DNA from: Sulfurimonas sp.
GTDB taxonomy: Bacteria > Campylobacterota > Campylobacteria > Campylobacterales > Sulfurimonadaceae
Direction of reading: 5' to 3'
DNA length: 54,316 bases
Assembly (NCBI GenBank): GCA_027064515.1
Contig: JAMOPL010000054.1
Location: forward strand, 1-54,316
The position numbers and the translations under genes are program-made. How positions within the stretch are numbered: the stretch's first letter is position 1; the number at the start of each line of letters is the position of its first letter. The notes below the pieces were generated by a model, which searched no databases, was not told the origin of the DNA, and saw only the letters and a list, made by a program, of their open reading frames with translations. Below, piece by piece: positions 33,606-43,188 of the stretch.

Positions 33606-34058
33606 TTATCTTAAAAGTGGATTTGGTGAGCGAGTTAGAGATTCTGGTTTTACAAACTCTACTTTTTCAACTTTTATATCATTAGCCATTCTATCATAAA
33701 TCCCTACAATATGATTATCTAATCTGTCTAATAGATACAACTCATCTTGCTGATATTTAGCTTTTGATTCAGCTATAAACTCTTGTAAAAAATTTAATTT
33801 CTCTAAATCATCTGCTAACTCTATACTCTCTATTTTAAGCTTAATCTCATCATACTCTTCCCCACAAGATTCAAGAAAATCATAAGATAAATCCATAGTT
33901 TTCATAGTATCTAATGCCTTAGTAAATCTAAAATGGTTGTAAAGCATACAACCAACAAAATACTCAATATCTGATGGTTCAAATTCAGAATACTGATTAT
34001 CCTCTATCTCAAATCGTTTATGCCAAGTGTTTAATATCTCTTCTATTTTTTTATTCAT
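33606..34058 (-). CDS. Conserved hypothetical protein
   Basis: 150 residues, acidic and predicted helical, without signal peptide or membrane helices. A GCMLYNHFRF segment and a C-terminal SLTRSPNPLLR tail are the only notable stretches. I recognise no family. It lies between a DUF455 ferritin-like gene (23 bp upstream) and the ThiE-like gene (4 bp downstream), probably in one minus-strand unit with them. Confidence 0.7.
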   Translation of the reverse strand: MNKKIEEILNTWHKRFEIEDNQYSEFEPSDIEYFVGCMLYNHFRFTKALDTMKTMDLSYDFLESCGEEYDEIKLKIESIELADDLEKLNFLQEFIAESKAKYQQDELYLLDRLDNHIVGIYDRMANDIKVEKVEFVKPESLTRSPNPLLR

Positions 34059-34081
34059 AATAGTATTATAGTTCCTTTAAT

Positions 34082-34897
34082 TTAACAAACATCTTTATGT
34101 GCCATTCTCTTTAATTCACTACAAGAGAATCCTGCTTCTTTTCTTCCATCTATATTTAGATTCTTAGGTCTTAGGAAACCTTGTGGATAGTATTTATCTA
34201 TTATCTCAAAATAAATTTCTGGTGAAACTCCATCTTTTTCACAAGCATAACTAAACCAAACATCACCCTTTTTTACATGCTCAATCTCTTCCTCTAAAAT
34301 TATAGTTAGTGCAGATGTTAGTTTTTCTATCATCTTGTTTTTTGGTAATCTTTGTAGCTTTGATAGAATCATAGGTGTAGCATCAAGTCCATTTGCTTCT
34401 AAGTAACGGGGAACAACTGCCATTCTCTCTAATAGTGTTTGGGTCTTTTGTGAAGCTTCAAAGAGTGAGTTATGAACCTCAATATCACCATAGTTAGCAC
34501 CAAGCTCATTTAAAAGCTCCTCCAACATCAAAAAGTGTCTTATCTCATCATCGGCAACTTCTAACCAGTCATCATAATACTTTTTAGGTAATCCTCTAAA
34601 CCTATAAACAGCATCAAGTGCCAAGTCGATGGCTGAGTACTCAATATGAGCGATAGCATGAAGTAAAAACACCTGCCCCTCTTTTGTAGTAAGATTCCTT
34701 CTCTTTGGAACATCTTGTGGTGAGATGATTTTACATATAGTTGAGTATGATGGAATCTCAAACTCTTTTGCTTTTTCATCTGTTTCAAATGAAATATTTT
34801 CTGCTTTATAATCACTATATAGTTTATTATATAGTTCTATTTTTTTTGATGGTTTTGTAGCTTCAAGTATAAGCTCAATCTCTTTATAAAAATTCAT
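34082..34897 (-). CDS. DUF455 ferritin-like protein
   Basis: 271 residues. The helical core carries conserved Glu and His for a di-iron site: HAIAHIEYSAIDLALDA, VADDEIRHFLMLEELL, and EEEIEHVKKGD. DPY-like VPRYLEANGLDATP in the middle is typical of DUF455, a family related to MiaE-like ferritin folds. The function is not established. A start-proximal Shine-Dalgarno is weak. It is transcribed away from the sulfite reductase gene. Confidence 0.85.
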   Translation of the reverse strand: MNFYKEIELILEATKPSKKIELYNKLYSDYKAENISFETDEKAKEFEIPSYSTICKIISPQDVPKRRNLTTKEGQVFLLHAIAHIEYSAIDLALDAVYRFRGLPKKYYDDWLEVADDEIRHFLMLEELLNELGANYGDIEVHNSLFEASQKTQTLLERMAVVPRYLEANGLDATPMILSKLQRLPKNKMIEKLTSALTIILEEEIEHVKKGDVWFSYACEKDGVSPEIYFEIIDKYYPQGFLRPKNLNIDGRKEAGFSCSELKRMAHKDVC

Positions 34898-34970
34898 ATT
34901 GTAATAATGCGATAATCACACTAAAAAAGAGATTATAAAAATAGAGTTGTATTTTGAAAATATAGTATAG

Positions 34971-35054
34971 ATGATGCTTTTATTCTCATTGTTATTCCTC
35001 TTTTTTATAATTGTAGCTTTCATAGATAAATTCATAGATATAACAAGATATTAA
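34971..35054 (+). CDS. Possible 27-residue membrane peptide (uncertain)
   Basis: Two ATGs at 34971 and 34974 open a 27-codon frame ending at TAA 35052-35054. The sequence is a single strongly hydrophobic helix of about 17 residues with a charged tail (FIDKFIDITRY), the profile of a real one-pass small protein. There is no good Shine-Dalgarno, and in AT-rich DNA such frames arise by chance. It lies in the gap before the sulfite reductase gene. Confidence 0.25.
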   Translation: MMLLFSLLFLFFIIVAFIDKFIDITRY

Positions 35055-35090
35055 AGCTAAAATATCCATACTATTAAGATGGAGTAAACA

Positions 35091-36812
35091 ATGTACGAGA
35101 ATGCACTAGATTCTAAACTAAACAAAAGAGAGAAATACAAGGCTAGACTTAAACCTTATGATTACTATCTAAAAGAGTTTGATACTATTGACTTTGAGAG
35201 TTTAGGTGAAGGAGATAGATTTTATCTTCAAGATTTTGGAATCTTTAACACTGATTTTTTGGAAGATGAATTTACTATGAGACTTCGTGTTCCTGCTGGT
35301 AGACTTACTACTGAACAATTTTCTCACATAGCTGATGTTGTAAAAGAGTATGATTTAGTAATGATTATAACTGCTCGTGGTGGAATCCAACTTCATGAGC
35401 TTGAAGCTGAGAATGTTTTAGAAATTTGGAAAAAGCTAAATACTCATGGACTCACAACTTGGCAAAGTTTTGGGGATAATATCCGTAATATTGTTGGTGA
35501 TGTTTATGATGGTTGTGGCAAATATGCTGAAATTGAAGTTTATGACTTAATTTTACAAATGCAAAATTATATTGTAGAGAATCCCCGTTATGTTGGGATG
35601 CTTCCCCGTCGTGTGTCTCTTGGAATTTCAGGTAATAGTGCTAGTGTAAGCTCATTTTTTGCAAACGATATATATTTCGCACTTGCAAAAAAAGATGGTG
35701 TGTTTGGGTTTAATGTTTATATGGGTGGTAAAAACACTGAGGTAGCACAATGTGCTGATATATTTTTACTTAAAAGTGAAGTATTTGATTTTTTCAAAGC
35801 ATTTGTTGAAGCATTTTATCTACATGGATCAAGATTCTCTCGCTCCAAAACAAGACTTTTTTATATGATAGAAGAAAAAGGTATGGATGGTCTTAAAAAA
35901 CATATACTTCAAGAGTACAAAAAACCTTTTGTAAATGCTGGTGAACTTATACTTAAAAAAGTGATTTTTTCTCAAAATGAGGAGTTAAAAGATGGTTCAT
36001 TCTCATTTTGTTACCAAACAGATTTTGCAAGACTAAAACCTGATGAGATGCAAAAGATAGCAAAATTTGCAAATGAAAATAGTGCAGAGATTCGTATAGG
36101 GATAGATCAAAACATCTATCTACTTGGACTAAAAGAGAGGAGTATTCCATTTGAATCTCCTGCCCTTAGTGCAACAGTACTCTCCTGTGCAGGAAACCTA
36201 TGCCCTTATGCTGTTTGGAGTATCAAAGATGAAACATCATACTTACCCTTAGAAAAAATCAATAAACATGGTATTCAGATAGGGTTTTCAGGGTGTGCTA
36301 AAGGTTGTGGACGACATAGACATACAGATATAGGTCTGATAGGACTAAAAACAAATCATTTTGGTGATACTGATGGAGGGGCTAGAATCTTCATAGGTGC
36401 AGTTCATACAACTGGCTCAACAACTGGAAGATTACTATTTTCTATGGTTCCATTTGTCCATCTTAATGATACAATAGCACTTATAATATCTATCTATGAA
36501 CTTAGTGGCTATACTGATTTTGAAGAGTTTTCACACAAGATTCTAAGTAACTATTCAGAAGAGTTCTTATCTATGTGGATTTTAGGATGTATAGAAACTA
36601 CACAGATTCTAAAACTTGAAAAACTAGATTCTATACAAGATTATGAGATTGAAAAGAAGATTATTCAAACTACATTTAATAAGGTTGATTTTATAGAATC
36701 ACTAGATGAAGATTTCAAAAAATCTATCAGAGCCATCTCTAAAAAACTATGGACAATAGAGGGTGCAGACCCAATGTATAAACCAAATATAAATAGAACA
36801 AGTTATAGATAA
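35091..36812 (+). CDS. Siroheme nitrite/sulfite reductase hemoprotein
   Basis: 573 residues. Two ferredoxin-like half-domains (RLRVPAGRLTTEQ and later FARLKPDEMQ) alternate with two larger siroheme domains, as in ferredoxin-type assimilatory sulfite and nitrite reductases. The second cluster group is SGCAKGCGRH, with the usual three-residue spacing. The first is CAGNLC, with four residues between the cysteines instead of the usual five. It reduces sulfite or nitrite in six one-electron steps. A sulfite-type role is likely, but substrate choice is uncertain. The downstream helicase-like gene is 25 bp away. The ATG follows GGAG. Confidence 0.85.
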   Translation: MYENALDSKLNKREKYKARLKPYDYYLKEFDTIDFESLGEGDRFYLQDFGIFNTDFLEDEFTMRLRVPAGRLTTEQFSHIADVVKEYDLVMIITARGGIQLHELEAENVLEIWKKLNTHGLTTWQSFGDNIRNIVGDVYDGCGKYAEIEVYDLILQMQNYIVENPRYVGMLPRRVSLGISGNSASVSSFFANDIYFALAKKDGVFGFNVYMGGKNTEVAQCADIFLLKSEVFDFFKAFVEAFYLHGSRFSRSKTRLFYMIEEKGMDGLKKHILQEYKKPFVNAGELILKKVIFSQNEELKDGSFSFCYQTDFARLKPDEMQKIAKFANENSAEIRIGIDQNIYLLGLKERSIPFESPALSATVLSCAGNLCPYAVWSIKDETSYLPLEKINKHGIQIGFSGCAKGCGRHRHTDIGLIGLKTNHFGDTDGGARIFIGAVHTTGSTTGRLLFSMVPFVHLNDTIALIISIYELSGYTDFEEFSHKILSNYSEEFLSMWILGCIETTQILKLEKLDSIQDYEIEKKIIQTTFNKVDFIESLDEDFKKSIRAISKKLWTIEGADPMYKPNINRTSYR

Positions 36813-36837
36813 ATATAAAACTTAAGGAATGAAATAT

Positions 36838-37470
36838 ATGAATGAAGAAACAGAAATAACAGAAAAAAAAGTAGAAAAAAAATACTATGACCATATAAGT
36901 GTGGCTAAAAGAACTTCTCAGTTAGCTTATTTTGTGGCACAACATGACAAAATAACCATACTTGATTTAGTTCTTAAGGAGAAAGATTCTAAAAAAACTA
37001 TTATCATCACAAAAAGTAAAAAATCTGCTGATGAACTCTATTTTCATCTAAAAGATAATAATTTAAAAGTTCGTGCGATTCATGGAAACCATAAACCTGA
37101 AATTGTAGAGGAATCGGCTAAAATATTTGATGACGGTGAGATAAATATTATTATCACAACAGATATGATTCTTCAATCTCTTGAACTTAAAAATATTGAA
37201 CTTATTATAAACTACGATCTTCCTCTTGAGCCAATGGATTATTTTAAAAGACTTCGTTTAGTTGATGAGATTGGTGAATCTATCTCTTTTGTAAGTGCTG
37301 ATGAAGATGGTATGCTTAGCACAATAGAACTTCTTATGAAGATAGAGATGCCCGATGCTATTCTTGATGGATTTGAGCCTACACCTTTTGTAGAAACATA
37401 TAAACCTAAAAAGAAAAAACCTCGTCATAAAAAAAATAAATCTAAAAAAGATTATAAAACATCAATTTAG
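36838..37470 (+). CDS. Stand-alone superfamily 2 helicase C-terminal domain protein
   Basis: 210 residues from the ATG at 36838, which has AAGGA nine bases upstream; the ATG at 36829 abuts that site. The fold is only the second RecA-like domain of a DEAD-box helicase: TIIITKSKKSADELYFHL (motif IV region), IHGNH, and INIIITTDMILQSLELKNI (motif V). The position of motif VI (HRxGR) reads KRLRLVDEIG, so it is degenerate. The Walker A and DEAD half is missing. The end is a very basic, lysine-rich tail likely to bind RNA. It could be a relic or a modulator. It is cotranscribed with the reductase gene. Confidence 0.75.
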   Translation: MNEETEITEKKVEKKYYDHISVAKRTSQLAYFVAQHDKITILDLVLKEKDSKKTIIITKSKKSADELYFHLKDNNLKVRAIHGNHKPEIVEESAKIFDDGEINIIITTDMILQSLELKNIELIINYDLPLEPMDYFKRLRLVDEIGESISFVSADEDGMLSTIELLMKIEMPDAILDGFEPTPFVETYKPKKKKPRHKKNKSKKDYKTSI

Positions 37471-37478
37471 TGTTAAAA

Positions 37479-37808
37479 CTATTTTAAAGTCTCTATATCG
37501 ATAAGTTCAACTCTTTCACAATCTTTTTTCAACAATTTCTTAGCAGTTGCATCCTCTTCTGCAAGAGATAAAATATCTGCAAAATCATTTTTATCTACCT
37601 CAAAACTATACAATTCTTTTACAGTTTCAATTTTCAATGAAGATTCTAACTTATTGGAAGATAGAGTGATATTTCTAAAACCTTTGGCAAATTCACTTTT
37701 TATAGTCTTAAGCACTTTTTCATTTAAAAGTAACTCTTGAATTGTTATCTCTTTATTTAAATCAGCTTTGCATAATATTTTATAAGTTACCATAATTGTT
37801 CCATCCAT
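37479..37808 (-). CDS. Conserved hypothetical protein
   Basis: 109 residues, ATG preceded by AAAGGA. It is a small soluble protein with alternating strand and helix predictions and no signal or membrane segment. I recognise no family. It ends 8 bp after the convergent helicase-like gene. Confidence 0.65.
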   Translation of the reverse strand: MDGTIMVTYKILCKADLNKEITIQELLLNEKVLKTIKSEFAKGFRNITLSSNKLESSLKIETVKELYSFEVDKNDFADILSLAEEDATAKKLLKKDCERVELIDIETLK

Positions 37809-37894
37809 CTTTTTTCCTTTATTTATATAAGTAACTTTAACATCAAATAGTAGATTATAAGGATTTTATGACAAAATGTAATATTTTAAAAAGG

Positions 37895-37921
37895 GATTAC
37901 AGATTCTTAGAATCTGTAATC
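37895..37921 (-). terminator. Rho-independent terminator of ppaC
   Basis: A perfect 12-bp stem (GATTACAGATTC with its complement) around a TTA loop, starting 10 bases after the ppaC stop. On the minus strand it is followed by CCCTTTTTAAAA, a U-tract, the standard intrinsic terminator arrangement. Confidence 0.85.
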
Positions 37922-37931
37922 TTGTAGAAAT

Positions 37932-38855
37932 TTATTTTTCAAATTGAGGTTGAATAAACGGTATCACCTGCTTTTTACGGCTTAATACACCATCTAACCA
38001 AGTTTGAGAATCTTCTAATTTACATTCAAATGCATTCTCAAATTTACTTTCGTCATCACTAACTACTAAAAGTTGTGAACCCTCTTTCATAATATCAGTT
38101 AGAAGGATTAACACACTATGCAGTCCACTCTCATCTTTTAGTTTTTTCATATCTTCAAAAAGCATCTCTTTTTTATCATCAAAAACACTTAAGTCTACAA
38201 CTTCAAGTTGCCCTATTCCGAGTTTTTCACCACCCATTGTGAACTCTTTGTAGTCTCTTGTAGTTAACTCACGAGCTGTTGCTCCATCTACTGCTGACTT
38301 TACGATAAACATCTCCATACCAAGTGCTTTATAATCCTCTATCTCAGCAATTTTTGCTAACTCTTTGACAACTTTTGTGTCAATTTTTGTACAAGTTGGT
38401 GATTTAAAAATTACAGTATCACTAAGAATCGCACAAAGCATCATCCCAGCTATATCTTTAGGAATCTCAACATTGTAATAATCATAAGCCTCTTTTATAA
38501 CAGTATTTGAACACCCAATAGGTCTTATCCAACATTCTAATGGAGTAGAGGTTGTTAAATCACCAAGTTTATGATGATCATAGATTCCTAAAATAGTAGC
38601 TTCTTTTATATCTTTTGGTGCTTGACCTAAATCTGAAAAATCTACTAGATAAACATTTTCACCAGCATAAGATGTTTTAAGTTCAGGAGTTGTACCATTA
38701 AATTTATTTAAAATAAATTCAGTTTCAGCAGATATATCACCTTGACGAGTTGCAATGCAATCTTCACCAAGTTGATTTTTCAAGTAAGCAAGAGAGATTG
38801 CTCCAATGATAGAATCTGAATCTGGATTAGTGTGACCAAAAATATATGTAGACAT
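37932..38855 (-). CDS. ppaC: Manganese-dependent inorganic pyrophosphatase
   Basis: 307 residues, family II pyrophosphatase of the DHH superfamily. Metal ligands are in GHTNPDSDS (His8, Asp12, Asp14), LVDFSD and the DHH at 93-95. The C-terminal SRKKQVIPFI binds the phosphate groups. No CBS insertion is present, so it is not the regulated form. It hydrolyses pyrophosphate to drive biosynthesis. Monocistronic with a strong terminator. Confidence 0.97.
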   Translation of the reverse strand: MSTYIFGHTNPDSDSIIGAISLAYLKNQLGEDCIATRQGDISAETEFILNKFNGTTPELKTSYAGENVYLVDFSDLGQAPKDIKEATILGIYDHHKLGDLTTSTPLECWIRPIGCSNTVIKEAYDYYNVEIPKDIAGMMLCAILSDTVIFKSPTCTKIDTKVVKELAKIAEIEDYKALGMEMFIVKSAVDGATARELTTRDYKEFTMGGEKLGIGQLEVVDLSVFDDKKEMLFEDMKKLKDESGLHSVLILLTDIMKEGSQLLVVSDDESKFENAFECKLEDSQTWLDGVLSRKKQVIPFIQPQFEK

Positions 38856-38909
38856 TTAATAACCTTAATTAATTTTTCCTAATTATATCAAAGATTTTTA
38901 ATAACTACT

Positions 38910-40244
38910 TTACAAATCCAATTCAGTTTTTACACAGTTTTTTCCACTATCTTTTGCTAAAAAAAGTGCTTCATCAGCTCTACCTATAACTTTTTCAACA
39001 TTATCCCCAATTCTTACTTGTGCCACACCAAAACTTACACTAACTTTACCAACCTCATCTATCTCTAATTTTTCTATATATTTTCTTATTTTTTGAGCTA
39101 TTTTAGTTGCATTTATTATATTTGCAGTCGGCAATAAAGCTACAAATTTATCACCACCCCATCTACATATAATATCTATATTTCTTAAAATTTTTAAAAC
39201 AGATACTGAGATTTGTATTAAAACTTTATCCCCATTATTATGTCCATAAGTATCATTTATTTTTTTAAAATAATCTATATCTAACATAATAAGTGTCATA
39301 TCATTATCTCTTTGAGCCATTGCACTATATGCATTTATAAAAAGTTTAGAAAATGTATACCTAGTATAAAGCCCTGTAAGAGAATCAGTAGAAGCCATCT
39401 TTTCATATTCTATATTTTTATTTTTAAGCAAATTATTTAGTTCATTTAACTCTTCTTGATGCTCTTGCATAATAATCACCCATTTTGAGTAAGTCAAAGA
39501 TATTAACTCTTTTTGAGTGATAATACCAGCTAACTCACCATTGTTATCTACAACAACAACTCTTTTATATTGTTTATTATTTATAAATTCTAAAGCCTTT
39601 TTAATTGTAGAATCTTTTTGTATAGTTTCAATAGGAGTAGTCATATATTGAGATACAGGAGCATTAAAATCTTTTTCATATTTAACAAGATTAATTACAT
39701 CTTTTGTTGTTAAGATTCCTATCGGTTTAAAATTTTCAACAATTACTATATTATCAAAAGATTCATCAACCATTATACTAAGTAATTTTGATGTTATCTC
39801 TGTTTTATTAGCCCATTTTACCTCACTATTTAGTTTTAAAAAGTCTGATAATCTGTAATTTTCCATCAATGATTCGGGGTCTATATTACTAGTTATATCA
39901 CTATTAGTTATCACACCATATAGAGAATTATCTTTATTTACAACACAGATAAATTCAACAGAATCATTCAAATCACCTAATATTTCTAAAATATTTTGAG
40001 TTGTTTTTATAGTTGGCATTTTTGTTAGATTCAAACTAGATAAAGGTAATGATAAATTAATACCACTTTTTTGTACTTTTAATAAATCTATTACTGAAAA
40101 AATTCTAAAAGAACCGTTGTCTAAAACTATCAAATTTCTATGATTATTTTCTACTATACACTCTATCGCAGTAGCTATTGCATCATCAATATCTACACTT
40201 ATTACTGAAGTTGTAGCTATATCCTTAATTAATGGAAATTTCAT
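38910..40244 (-). CDS. Four-CBS-domain GGDEF protein with altered active site
   Basis: 444 residues. About residues 1-255 contain four CBS motifs in two tandem pairs (TTSVISVDIDDAI, then later MTTPIETIQKDSTI), normally sensing adenine nucleotides or SAM. A short coiled linker leads to a GGDEF domain (about 283-440) with SLTGLYTRY and DIDYFKKINDTYGHNNGD. The catalytic loop is GGDKF (363-367), with Lys in place of the catalytic Glu, so diguanylate cyclase activity is doubtful. AAAGGTG Shine-Dalgarno. It ends 54 bp from ppaC. Confidence 0.9.
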   Translation of the reverse strand: MKFPLIKDIATTSVISVDIDDAIATAIECIVENNHRNLIVLDNGSFRIFSVIDLLKVQKSGINLSLPLSSLNLTKMPTIKTTQNILEILGDLNDSVEFICVVNKDNSLYGVITNSDITSNIDPESLMENYRLSDFLKLNSEVKWANKTEITSKLLSIMVDESFDNIVIVENFKPIGILTTKDVINLVKYEKDFNAPVSQYMTTPIETIQKDSTIKKALEFINNKQYKRVVVVDNNGELAGIITQKELISLTYSKWVIIMQEHQEELNELNNLLKNKNIEYEKMASTDSLTGLYTRYTFSKLFINAYSAMAQRDNDMTLIMLDIDYFKKINDTYGHNNGDKVLIQISVSVLKILRNIDIICRWGGDKFVALLPTANIINATKIAQKIRKYIEKLEIDEVGKVSVSFGVAQVRIGDNVEKVIGRADEALFLAKDSGKNCVKTELDL

Positions 40245-40256
40245 ATATCACCTTTA

Positions 40257-43085
40257 TTATCTATGTAGTTCTAACTCTTTTTTTAAATACTCACCTGTAT
40301 ATGAACCTGTTGTTTCATAATCATTTGCTAAATCTTCAGGTGTTCCCTCGGCAATAATCAATCCACCACCAGAACCACCCTCTGGACCCATATCTATAAC
40401 CCAGTCAGCATTTTTAATCATATCTAAGTTATGTTCTATTATTAACATAGAGTTACCTAACTCCACAAAGTTATGTAAAACTTTTGTAAGTCTATCAACA
40501 TCAGCAAAATGAAGTCCAGTTGTCGGCTCATCTAAAATATATAAAGTTTTTCCTGTATCTTTTCTACTCAATTCTTTACTTAGTTTTATCCGTTGAGCTT
40601 CTCCACCTGAAAGTGTTACTGCATTTTGCCCAAGAGAAATATAACCAAGACCAACATCAACTATTGTTTTTAATTTTAAATTTATTTTAGGGATAGGCTC
40701 AAAAAACTTAAAAGCTTCATCAACACTCATATTTAAGACATCTGAAATACTCTTGCCTTTATAAAGAACCTCTAAAGTTTGTTGATTATATCTTCGCCCT
40801 TGACAACTATCACACTTTACTAAAATATCTGGTAGAAAGTGCATCTCTATCTTAATCTCACCCTCACCCTGACACTTCTCACATCTACCACCCTTAACAT
40901 TAAAACTAAATCGTGAAGTTGTATACCCTCGAATCTGAGATTCTTTAGTTTGTGAAAAAAGATTTCTTATCTCATCCATCACACCAGTATAGGTTGCAGG
41001 ATTAGATCTTGGTGTACGACCTATTGGGCTTTGGTCAAGATAAATAACCTTATCTACATGTTCAAGCCCTGTTATCTCTACACCTGCTATCTTATTTACT
41101 TTTCTAGCATGATTCAACAACTCTCTCGCAGTTGGTAAAAGAGTTTGAAGCATTAATGAACTTTTTCCACTACCACTTACTCCTGTTATACAAACAAAAT
41201 TATTTAATGGAATCTTTGCACTAAGATTCTCTATATTGTTAAGAGTTACATTTTTAATCTCTATATGTTTATCTTGCTTTCTTCTATAAAAATACTCTAT
41301 CTTTTTTCTACCATAAAGATAATCAGCAGTAAGAGTTTTAGCTTTTTTAAGTTTGGCTAATGTTCCACTAAAAACAACTTCACCACCAAATTTTCCAGCA
41401 CCCTCACCTATATCTACAATAAAATCTGCATTTTCAATAGTTTCTTTGTCATGCTCAACAACTATTACACTATTACCTTTTTCTTGTAAACTTCGTAAAG
41501 TACGAATTAGTTTTTGAGTATCTCTTTCATGTAAACCAATACTTGGCTCATCAAGAACATATAAAACACCTGTAAGCCCACTTCCTATTTGAGAAGCGAT
41601 TCTAATTCTCTGAGCTTCTCCACCACTAATAGTTCTAGCATCACGACCCAGTGTTATGTAACCTAAGCCAACATCAAATAAAAAATATAATCTTTCACGA
41701 ATTTCATTTAAAATAGGTTGTGCTATTTGAGTTTCTCTTGAATTCATATAAGAGAAGTTTTCCTTATCTGCAAACCACTCATAAGTTTTTGCTATTGGCA
41801 TCTCTAAAAGTTGGGATATACCTTTACCAGCAACTCTTACAGCTAAAGATTCTAATTTTAATCTATTTGAGTTACAAATATTACAAACTTTTTCACTCAT
41901 ATAGTCTGCTAATTCTTTTTGGTCTTTAAACATATCGTAAGCGATTCTAATGATTCCAGGAAAGGTTCTTTTAACTTCGTGCTTTTTCCAAAGAAAAGTA
42001 ATCTCTTCTATATTTCCATGCAGTATCGCTTTTTGTTGATGAGGTTCCAATTCTGAATATGGGATAGTTACATCTATACCATTTATGGCACAAAACCCTT
42101 TTAAAAATGTAAAATAGTAACCCTTATTAAATCCATAAACAATTTTTACAGCGCCTTTCTCTATGCTTAAGTCTTGATCTATAATTTTTTCATGGTCAAG
42201 TGCATAGCGAAGCCCTAAACCATCACATTCTGGACAAGCACCCTTTGGTGAATTAAAAGAGAAAGATAAAGGTTCAAGTGGATCAAAACTGATTTTACAA
42301 TCAAAACAAGCATTATGTTCAGAATAATGTATATGAGATACTTTTATATCTAACTCTTTATGGTTTAGAATCTCTATCTCTAACTCTCCATAACTCTCTT
42401 TTAATGATTTTTCAACATCAGCAGAGATTCTCTCCTTATTTTCCTCTTTTACTACTACTCTATCTATTACAACTTTTATAGTGTGTTTTTTTGTTTTTGA
42501 GAGTTCTATTTCATCATCAAGCCTAACCATTACACCATCTATCATAGCTCTAACATATCCTTTATGAACAAGAGATTCTAATAAATCTGCAAAAGAACCT
42601 TTTTTTTCACGAATAAGTGGAGCTAATAAAACAAGCTTTGCACCATCAGGTAGTTTTGCAACCTCACCAATAATATCTGAAGCTGACATTTGTGAAATAA
42701 CTTTCTTACATTTATGGCAATGCTGAATCCCAACACGAGCATAAAGAAGTCTAAAATAGTCATATATTTCAGTAATAGTTCCAACTGTTGAGCGAGGGTT
42801 TTTTGAAGTTGTTTTTTGATCTATTGCGATAGCTGGAGTAAGCCCCTCTATCTTATCTACATCAGGCTTACCAACCCTATCTAAAAATTGACGGGCATAA
42901 GATGAAAGAGATTCCATATATCTTCTCTGACCCTCTGCATAAAGAGTATCAAAAGCTAAGGTAGACTTACCACTACCACTAATTCCAGTCATAACAACTA
43001 GCTCATTTTTTGGTATCTCTAAATTAATATTTTTTAAATTATTTTCTCTTGCACCAGTAATTTTAATAGTATCTTTTTTCTTCAA
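40257..43085 (-). CDS. uvrA: Excinuclease ABC subunit A
   Basis: 942 residues, TTG start with AAAGGTG. Two ABC ATPase modules: first P-loop MTGISGSGKST near residue 33 and second TGVSGSGKSS near 643. Zinc-binding CxxC pairs occur in HCHKCKK, CFDCKI and RCEKCQGEGE, and the ABC signatures ISGGEAQRIRIA and LSGGEAQRIKLS are both intact. It recognises bulky DNA damage in nucleotide excision repair. Divergent from dapA. Confidence 0.98.
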   Translation of the reverse strand: MKKKDTIKITGARENNLKNINLEIPKNELVVMTGISGSGKSTLAFDTLYAEGQRRYMESLSSYARQFLDRVGKPDVDKIEGLTPAIAIDQKTTSKNPRSTVGTITEIYDYFRLLYARVGIQHCHKCKKVISQMSASDIIGEVAKLPDGAKLVLLAPLIREKKGSFADLLESLVHKGYVRAMIDGVMVRLDDEIELSKTKKHTIKVVIDRVVVKEENKERISADVEKSLKESYGELEIEILNHKELDIKVSHIHYSEHNACFDCKISFDPLEPLSFSFNSPKGACPECDGLGLRYALDHEKIIDQDLSIEKGAVKIVYGFNKGYYFTFLKGFCAINGIDVTIPYSELEPHQQKAILHGNIEEITFLWKKHEVKRTFPGIIRIAYDMFKDQKELADYMSEKVCNICNSNRLKLESLAVRVAGKGISQLLEMPIAKTYEWFADKENFSYMNSRETQIAQPILNEIRERLYFLFDVGLGYITLGRDARTISGGEAQRIRIASQIGSGLTGVLYVLDEPSIGLHERDTQKLIRTLRSLQEKGNSVIVVEHDKETIENADFIVDIGEGAGKFGGEVVFSGTLAKLKKAKTLTADYLYGRKKIEYFYRRKQDKHIEIKNVTLNNIENLSAKIPLNNFVCITGVSGSGKSSLMLQTLLPTARELLNHARKVNKIAGVEITGLEHVDKVIYLDQSPIGRTPRSNPATYTGVMDEIRNLFSQTKESQIRGYTTSRFSFNVKGGRCEKCQGEGEIKIEMHFLPDILVKCDSCQGRRYNQQTLEVLYKGKSISDVLNMSVDEAFKFFEPIPKINLKLKTIVDVGLGYISLGQNAVTLSGGEAQRIKLSKELSRKDTGKTLYILDEPTTGLHFADVDRLTKVLHNFVELGNSMLIIEHNLDMIKNADWVIDMGPEGGSGGGLIIAEGTPEDLANDYETTGSYTGEYLKKELELHR

Positions 43086-43155
43086 TTTTCACCTTTAAAA
43101 CTCATAATAATTCTTAATGATAACACAAATTTAAAAACACTTAAAGCTTTTTAGA

Positions 43156-43161
43156 TATAAT
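43156..43161 (+). promoter_or_regulatory. Candidate -10 box of dapA
   Basis: A perfect TATAAT lies 28 bases before the dapA ATG at 43189, with AAAAGGG as Shine-Dalgarno between. No clear -35 element. Confidence 0.5.
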
Positions 43162-43188
43162 TGCATATTATTATAAAAGGGTATAAAG

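Noticed and set aside
37868-37927. 19-codon frame with AAGGA upstream
   Set aside because: It runs through both arms of the ppaC terminator hairpin, so its coding appearance is coincidental.
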